A stretch of DNA of 64,000 nt, taken from Epiperipatus broadwayi. Its lineage: Eukaryota > Onychophora > Udeonychophora > Euonychophora > Peripatidae. This document shows, piece after piece, positions 58,131 through 64,000 of the stretch. The stretch's first letter is position 1; the number at the start of each line of letters is the position of its first letter. The stretch is from assembly GCA_028023455.1 (NCBI GenBank), contig JAQFVV010006271.1, positions 4,990,366 to 5,054,365 on the forward strand, written 5' to 3'. Made by a program: the position numbers and the translations under genes. The notes under the pieces were generated by a model. It worked only from the letters and a program-made list of their open reading frames with translations. It was not told the DNA's origin and made no database searches.

Positions 58131-58380
58131 CATGAACAGTATTATGCTTAAACAATTATTTAACCAGTAATATCCACCATTGATGGCGATGGTCAAAACT
58201 CATGGGCACAACATAAAATATTAGCTTTCTACTATTAACCTATAGTTACTAAAAAACTTGGTTATATGCCAAGCATGATCTTAAACATCATTATATGTAA
58301 ATTACTATCTTATGCTTAACATCTACGTAACATTTAGAGTGATGATGATCAATTATAATTAGTATGATAAAATCAAGAGA
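57637..58380. repeat. Degenerate tandem array, unit about 120 bp
   Basis: Units begin near 57637, 57764, 57884, 58003, 58178 and 58340 with a GGATGAT(G)-TGATCATAA block, followed by an A(C)CAC-T-AAAATAT-A-TTTTAT block and a CATTTAAGGTTATATTTA-type block. Spacing is 119-127 bp where no insert intervenes; a 70 bp AT tract enlarges the unit at 58003. It looks like an old satellite or minisatellite. Confidence 0.5.
58057..58128. repeat. (AT)n microsatellite within the tandem array
   Basis: AT tract of about 72 bp inside one unit of the array. Confidence 0.95.
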
Positions 58381-58454
58381 AAATAATAACAGTACTAATA
58401 ATAATAACTCAGAAACTAAATATGGTATAATTATATTTATTCACACTCTTCCTT

Positions 58455-58673
58455 TTAATAAATCAAATTGTTAATTATACAATTGATGACAATTATTATA
58501 TTAATTAAATACATAATTAAGACAAAATTTACATATGCATAACCAAATAAACTCGTATATATATATATTATAATACCACCCTTTTTATTTTTATAACGCC
58601 ATTTGTACGCTTCTACCCATAGCTTCGAGTGAGGATATTTGTGAGCATGGTCTGATTCCATCTCATGCGCCAA
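58455..58673 (-). other. Unrecognised open frame
   Basis: 72 codons on the minus strand. The first 32 (M-A-H-E-M-E-S-D-H-A-H-K-Y-P-H-S-K-L-W-V-E-A-Y...) have balanced composition with four His and two Trp; the rest is hydrophobic AT-driven sequence. No family recognised. It lies downstream of the open stretch at 59551-59190 on the same strand, so both could be remains of one element or gene. Confidence 0.25.
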
Positions 58674-59189
58674 TCTTACACATGGATAAGAATTATCTCA
58701 TCGAAAACGTAAATAAGGGTTCGGGTATATATATATATATATCTATTTATGGTAGCGCATCCGTACCAGCTCAATCTCAGGGTTTGGGGACTATAGTCTA
58801 ACTAGAGAACAAAGCTAAACACTACCCAACTAAGTCTTATGTGTCTATCTATTCTGTCTGATAATTTATCCATTATAAATCTAATAACACAACCCGAATG
58901 TTATCATACCATTTACTTTATTTATTACCATACTTAATACCGATAAAATCTCATTTATCCACACATATAGCTATCAATATTCAAGCACACAGCCCATTTA
59001 CCCTGATACACACATATATAATTCATATACGCATCAAAATAGTGCAATTATACATCAGAGCTGTTTATTTAAAGTTGTTATTTTATTTAATTTAAAAGAG
59101 ATTTATTTTAGGAATTAATATTGAGGTAACACTAGTTTCTTTACCAAGACGCATTCATTGAACATATATTTAGTGTAAACATCAATTAC
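58674..59189. other. Mixed region, less AT-rich
   Basis: A patch at 58744-58820 is noticeably less AT-rich (GGTAGCGCATCCGTACCAGC), and an AT tract lies at 58725-58742. No gene supported. Confidence 0.35.
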
Positions 59190-59551
59190 CTTAAGTACTG
59201 TCGACCGTTCACACGGACAAAGACAAGTCCGCATTTGTAATTCTCCACGAATACTGGTCTGGTTGATATAACGGATGGCAAGGATTTCCAATGTGGTATA
59301 TCAAATAGCTTATTCCGGCGGTGGAGTAGATGATTCACTCATTTTATGAAAGGGTCCCATTTCCTAGATCTTTTGTCGCCATGACACTTGATGAACAAGA
59401 ACTCTTTTGTATAGCGAAATTCATAGGTCCACTTCAGATGGGTTCCACGACAACTGTCCATTGGATTGGTTAACGAAACTAGCGCTATTGAATTACACCG
59501 ACATTTTGGGTGAGAAATATTAATAAACTTCTTAAGAAAATTTTTATACGT
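59190..59551 (-). pseudogene. Possible broken coding exon, unrecognised
   Basis: One frame is open for 70 codons from 59551, has a single TGA at 59339-59341, then continues open for 50 codons to 59190, where AAG|GTAATT gives a plausible splice donor. Composition is balanced, with P-K-C-R-C-N-S, S-C-R-G-T-H-L-K-W-T-Y and F-V-E-N-Y-K-C-G-L-V-F-V-R-V-N-G as readable parts and six cysteines in all. The base composition is also less AT-rich than its surroundings. It has no methionine start near its 5' end, so it would be an internal exon or part of a retroelement. I do not recognise a family, and chance cannot be excluded. Confidence 0.3.
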
Positions 59552-60030
59552 TCACACAATCCGTAGTCCAAGCCGTGTTTTTTTCTTTTTTCTTCCTTTT
59601 TTTTTTCCACTCTCGAGCCTACAAAAAGTTCTTTTGTTTTCACTCTTTAACTTTGTAAAATTTTCTTCCAATATCCCTACGCCACTGTCCCGTTTTTCTA
59701 TTGTTTTCCAAAGATACCCACCTGACCCGTTTTCGGACGGCTTGACACCAGTTATTACTAAACCGCCTACAGCAACTGATTTATTTCTATTTCTATCTTC
59801 ATATTTTCAAAAGATTAATTAGCAAAAGAAAACACGTGTTACCGACAACACTATTAACCAGACTTAAAGAAAATTTTTAACAGATAAAATATATACGAAT
59901 AATCAATTACAACTTATACAGCTCCGTATATAATTGCTTGTAACCATCACCGTTAATACATACACACATTTTATTCTCACATATACAAATATATTTATAT
60001 AAGCATACCCACCTAACATTCACACTCTTT
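59552..60030. other. Pyrimidine-rich stretch and small frames
   Basis: TTTTTTTCTTTTTTCTTCCTTTTTTTTTT at 59577-59606 (+ strand). A 62-codon frame at 59634-59822 (+) and a 64-codon frame at 59907-60101 (-) show no recognisable features. TATATAAATA on the minus strand at 59993-60002 is a possible TATA box. Confidence 0.3.
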
Positions 60031-60146
60031 GTAACAGGGTTCGAATGACTATTTACATATATATATTTTCGTATATAGTCGCTCAACATTAACACTCGCA
60101 ATTAGTAATATATTACATACGCTTGTATTCGAACCCCGTTTGTTAC
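60031..60146. repeat. Inverted repeat with GGGTTCGAAT ends
   Basis: GTAACAGGGTTCGAAT at 60031 faces ATTCGAACCCCGTTTGTTAC ending at 60146. The ends resemble TGTAACA-type LTR termini, and GGTTCGAAT resembles a polymerase III box B. The interior is AT-rich and unpaired. It may be a short palindromic insertion or an LTR edge. Confidence 0.4.
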
Positions 60147-60231
60147 AATATATATATGTCCATATCTATTTTAAAATAAGCTGACTTTAAATGACATAAT
60201 AATATTCTATTGAATGCTTACTCAATATCTT

Positions 60232-60235
<4 letters not shown>

Positions 60236-60289
<54 letters not shown>
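60236..60289. repeat. (AT)n microsatellite
   Basis: AT tract next to the AAGATGGCGCTA end of a PLE-type terminal repeat. Confidence 0.95.
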
Positions 60290-60293
<4 letters not shown>

Positions 60294-60639
60294 AAAAGAT
60301 GGCGCTATACCAAAACCACCGAACAAGTGTAAGATTTGTTTTACATAAACGAAAAAAGAGTCAGAAATTAACTACCTCTTTCATTTGCTCACCCCCAGAT
60401 CAGCTGATTTCAAGCTGGTTTGCTATCCTCAGTGGGGGATAGAGTATAGAAACTAGATCTAAAACACTGACTCTCAAGTGTTTATGCAAAACGTTTCTAT
60501 CAGATTGCAAGCGTGAATTTTTCAGACCGGTAAAGTCTTCAAACTCAGCCTAGCAAGCCAGATATTTATATGGGTCTGATCTCAGTTCAGAATCACCATA
60601 TAATCAAAGTCTCTGCAATATATATATATATATATATAT
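60290..60639 (-). repeat. PLE-type terminal repeat
   Basis: Reverse complement of 520-816 over its inner part (CAGACCCATATAAATATCTG block on the minus strand) and related to the arms of 30011-30597 (CTATCAGATTGCAAGCGTGA against CTATCAGTTTGAAAGCATGA). It begins AAGATGGCGCTAT next to an AT tract, the counterpart of CCATCTAGTGATC, and ends at a second AT tract (60616-60639). It is less decayed than the others. Confidence 0.55.
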
Positions 60640-62483
60640 CACTAAGGTAAATTTCATCTATGCAATGTTTTTTTTTTTTTTTACTTTCATACATGTGTGA
60701 AACCCTGCTCTTTAATTTGCTACCATAAATAACTAGATCTAACTTATTTTGACTTGTTGGTATAATCAGTCACATATGCACACACCCTGTGATATGTCAA
60801 CATATATATTATATTAAAATGTGTCCTTTTATATTATGCATTGATACATAAATCACATATATAAAAATAAAATTGAAACCTTGAGCAAAAATAAATTATA
60901 TCAAATTTAATATGCAATGACATAAATAAAAAAAACATTATAATAATGATAGCTTGCTCAATTATCACACTGAATAAAAAACAATAATAAAAAGACATTT
61001 TAGTATTACAATATATATAAAAAAAGAAATAAAAAAACTAACTTTAATGAATATTAAGTTGTGTGTGTAATGTTATGCAGTATTGATAATAATACAATCA
61101 ATAAACAAACCCTTAATGTTTCTGTATCAAAAGGAAAAAAAAATACTTGACTATAGAAAGTGTGTCAATGTTTACTTTTAATATGTAAATAAAAAAAATT
61201 GTTAATCAAATTTTAAAGTTACTTGATCCATTTTTAGTTATTATTAATTTATCAGGTTGAAATATCAGACAACTCTCTTATTTATAGCTTTGACTGGTTG
61301 GTTTAGCTTGAACCTACCATTTTAAAAGTTATTGCAAGCACTTTTAATAAATATGAAGAAAATGTTAAATAACTGATTTGTAGACTAGTTGAGGTTGGCT
61401 ATATGGCTTTTATACATCTTCTTTCTTTTTTTTCTTCTTCCTCTCTTCAAAGACAATGATCCTTTAATAGGCCAGGAGACAAAAAAGAAGCCTCTCAGAT
61501 AGCATATGTGGTTGGTTTTAATCTCAGTTCATTTATATAATTGTTAAATTTATAGTCAATTGATTTGTCTTTCTCCAAATGGTTTTTGGATTATGTGATA
61601 TGGCAAAGGAAGTAGAAGAATTAGAAATTTGTCTAAGAGTGAATTACTTTTTTTAATGTTTAGAATGAAATGTGTTAAGTGGGTATGAAGGAAGAAATTG
61701 TTTAGAATATATATTATATTGTCAGTGATTGAGAGAACTATTTCATACTACTATAATAAGTGGATTATATTTTCCAGATTGAGCATATGTGTATTATGAT
61801 AATTATGTTATAAGAAGTGGAACAGTATATTTTCTTTGGTTTTTGGTGATGAGACTAGTTCCACCCCAATATTACTCCTCTGAGTTAGGTTGGGAGGTTA
61901 TTGTATTTTGTTGTTTAGATTAGTATAGTTAAGAAGTTCCCCTTTGTCTCTCATGTGTCCATTTGTAATGTTTCCCATCATATATTCATAGCTATGTGTA
62001 ATGTAGTTTGCCAATAAAAATAGAAGGTAGGATTGATTTCTTTTATAGAAAATCTAAGTAGAAGTAGTGCTAAAGTTGTTGGTTGGTCTATGGCATCATC
62101 CATATTATGATATTTTATCTCTTGATTTCATAAGCAAACTGATAGAATGTAGATGCGTTAATTATATTATGACAGGTGGCATAATACAATAGCACACACA
62201 AAATATTATTGATTTTGAAAGTGTGTATAAAATTTATCACTGGATTTGTAAGTGTTGGTAACATATCCTACTAATTTATTCTAAATTTTAAATCATCAAA
62301 TCTTGAGAATAATTCATCATCATCTGAATGAATGAACAAAAAAAGTGAAAGTAGGAAAGCTAGTTAATAGAATTGTTTAATTGATTTACGAAGGATAGTG
62401 TGATCTCTGACTCATATATTTAGATCCATATTGCATTATTTAATGTGTAATTACCCCAAAGTTGTTTATTTGACAGAATGTTA
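60640..62483. other. AT-rich intergenic DNA with a dispersed repeat
   Basis: The block 61840-62010 shares anchors with 56990-57270. Nothing else is recognised. Confidence 0.4.
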
Positions 62484-62740
62484 GAATTAGCTAATAACAT
62501 ATGTATATCTTAAGTAAAAGTACAAAGAAGTTTAATTTTATGTTTAATTATTCCAGTGTTAGTGTAGATAAATGTTAATAAAGAATATCAAAATTGGCTA
62601 CTAACATGTATATGTCTAAAATAAAAATACAAATAAATTTTCTTTAATGTTAATTACTCTTACGTTAGTCTATAAGTAATGAATATTGGAATTAGCCAAT
62701 AATGTGTATACAAGAAGTATGAAATATTTCTTTGGCTATA
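62484..62740. repeat. Degenerate tandem repeat, unit about 105 bp
   Basis: GAATTAGCTAATAACATATGTAT (62484), AAATTGGCTACTAACATGTATAT (62591) and GGAATTAGCCAATAATGTGTATAC (62689) start three units, each followed by an AAGTA/AAATA-AAAGTAC-like block and a TTTAAT-TTAATTA block. Confidence 0.6.
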
Positions 62741-63157
62741 CTGTGTAATAAATATTTTAATTATTTAAAAACTTTGTTTAGAGTTATTCATTTGCATGCA
62801 TTTGCATTCTAATTTCCACACAGATATACATATCCGGTACAATATGATTGCACTATTTTATAAACTTAATAATGAACATGTTCAGATCTGATGACATTGT
62901 TTTCTTGATCCAACCCTATATGAAATGCTTAACTATTTGATGATCCTCTGGGAAAGTTTGTGTACTTAGTTATTATTTAGATGATGATTGAAATCATTTG
63001 TATCCTATTTCTTTCATTGTCTAACTACTATTTCATAAGAACAATGCTCAATTTTATATAATTACGTACTATGGTGATAACTGGGAGCTATTGTAGCACA
63101 TACATTTTAAAATAAGTTATATAATAAAAGCCCTAAGATATTCTTTTATTGTTTCAA
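62741..63157. other. Unrecognised intergenic DNA
   Basis: Nothing supported. Confidence 0.5.
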
Positions 63158-63380
63158 GTAGATTTTAATTCAGTTATTTAATTTAAATTATGTTATAGTG
63201 AAAGTTGATTAGTAATATATTTTGCTTAATTTAATATAAACCTATTCTGCAGGAAAGTTAATTGGTAATATATCTTTGCTTTAATAAATTTAAACTTATC
63301 TAAGAGTAAAGTTAATTAGTGCTATAACTTTTCTTATTTAATTTAAGCTTTTTATCCAGTAAAAGTTGATTAGTGCATTT
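63158..63380. repeat. Minisatellite, 54 bp unit, about four copies
   Basis: AGTTGATTAGTAATATATTTTG (63203), AGTTAATTGGTAATATATCTTTG (63256), AGTTAATTAGTGCTATAACTTT (63310) and AGTTGATTAGTGCATTT (63364, partial) are spaced 53-54 bp. Each has a TTAATTTAA-type middle and a (C/T)AGTAA or GCAGGAA end. A weaker unit precedes at 63158. Confidence 0.7.
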
Positions 63381-64000
63381 AGATGATGGTAGAAGATAAA
63401 ATTGAACTATAACTTGTTAATTTAAATGGATGGAAATTTATCAATTTCTCTTCACCAGAGGTTTTATAGTGTCACACTTAATGATACATGTTACATCTAT
63501 ATTATTTAGCTGTACTTATTAATGTAATCATAATCAATTACTAATCTCTATTAAATTCTGCTTAGTTAAAATTGTCTCCATAAACTTTTAAATTGAAATT
63601 GCACTTTAGTAGTTATTTTCTTTGTTTTACTTAAAAAAATCTGGTCGAACTTAACAAGTTCTATAGGAAAAGCTCTCCTATCACCAAACAATATCTTTTG
63701 TACCCCCATCCCCGTTCTTTTATCAAAATGAAATGGGAACTCATGACTCGATTGATCAACCATATTACTTTCTTTACATTTACAAAAAAAACATCTTGTT
63801 GAGACGGAACTATCTAATTAGTCTTGAATTACAATAGAATTTTATTAATTAAATCTACTATTTCTGACAAAGACAAAATTTCTTCTGTTTTGGATAAACA
63901 AAAATGGAATTCCTAAATAGTTAAAAGATTAAATATTTTAGATAAATTATTACTGAATTTAATTACTTAAACTCTTAAATAATCAATTTTAAGATCCAAG
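63381..64000. other. Unrecognised intergenic DNA
   Basis: A 65-codon frame at 63566-63763 (-) has a short balanced start (M-V-D-Q-S-S-H-E-F-P-F-H-F) but no recognisable domain. Nothing else supported. Confidence 0.35.

Noticed and set aside
57637-58380. CRISPR-like array
   Set aside because: Units are degenerate, contiguous and without unique spacers of fixed length, and the DNA is animal nuclear; it is a decayed tandem repeat. No CRISPR array was seen anywhere.

Overview
The window is animal (metazoan) nuclear DNA. It is very AT-rich, has long AT and ATT microsatellites, no operons and no dense coding, and most of it is decayed transposable elements. The mix of Penelope-like elements (PLEs), RTE-type LINEs, Ty3/Gypsy elements with coiled-coil Gag and tRNA-derived SINE heads suggests a lophotrochozoan, most likely a cephalopod mollusc such as an octopus. 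That assignment is inference from repeat content; no host gene fixes the species.

The only good host-gene candidate is a small split gene on the + strand. A TATA box (7098) and a signal-peptide exon (7146-7191, phase 1 donor) are followed, after a 5.6 kb repeat-filled intron, by a six-cysteine exon (12769-12909, phase 1 on both sides). It would encode a secreted cysteine-rich protein. No convincing third exon was found.

Layout: 0.5-1.9 kb holds PLE terminal-repeat and LINE 3' fragments. 3.7-6.8 kb is a head-to-head inverted pair of PLEs, the right one with a nearly clean reverse transcriptase-GIY-YIG frame. 7.1-12.9 kb is the secreted-protein gene, with a PLE relic in its intron. 13-26 kb is a nest: a gag-only LTR element whose left LTR was split by an internally deleted Gypsy element (14.8-21.9 kb, minus strand, with both LTRs, primer-binding site and polypurine tract), with hairpin elements scattered in and around it. 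26-31 kb is mostly unrecognised sequence plus a SINE and PLE terminal repeats. 32.2-34.9 kb is RTE copy 1. 35.8-38.7 kb has a SINE and a second head-to-head PLE pair. 42.6-49 kb has a PLE C-terminus, a SINE, a palindromic MITE-like element inside a Gypsy integrase, and a second Gypsy gag. 51-53.9 kb is RTE copy 2. 54-64 kb is sparse, with degenerate tandem repeats (57.6-58.4, 62.5-62.7, 63.2-63.4 kb) and a less AT-rich patch at 58.5-60.1 kb.

The most interesting pattern is a short recurring motif, TTGA(N)AAG, then a small stem-loop, then GAAA. It occurs at least ten times on both strands in PLE-type terminal repeats and in three long hairpin elements. The PLE pair carries a perfect CTGATGA instead. 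PLEs and small retrozymes are known to carry hammerhead ribozymes, so these may be degenerate or divergent relatives; I could not make any copy satisfy the strict hammerhead consensus.
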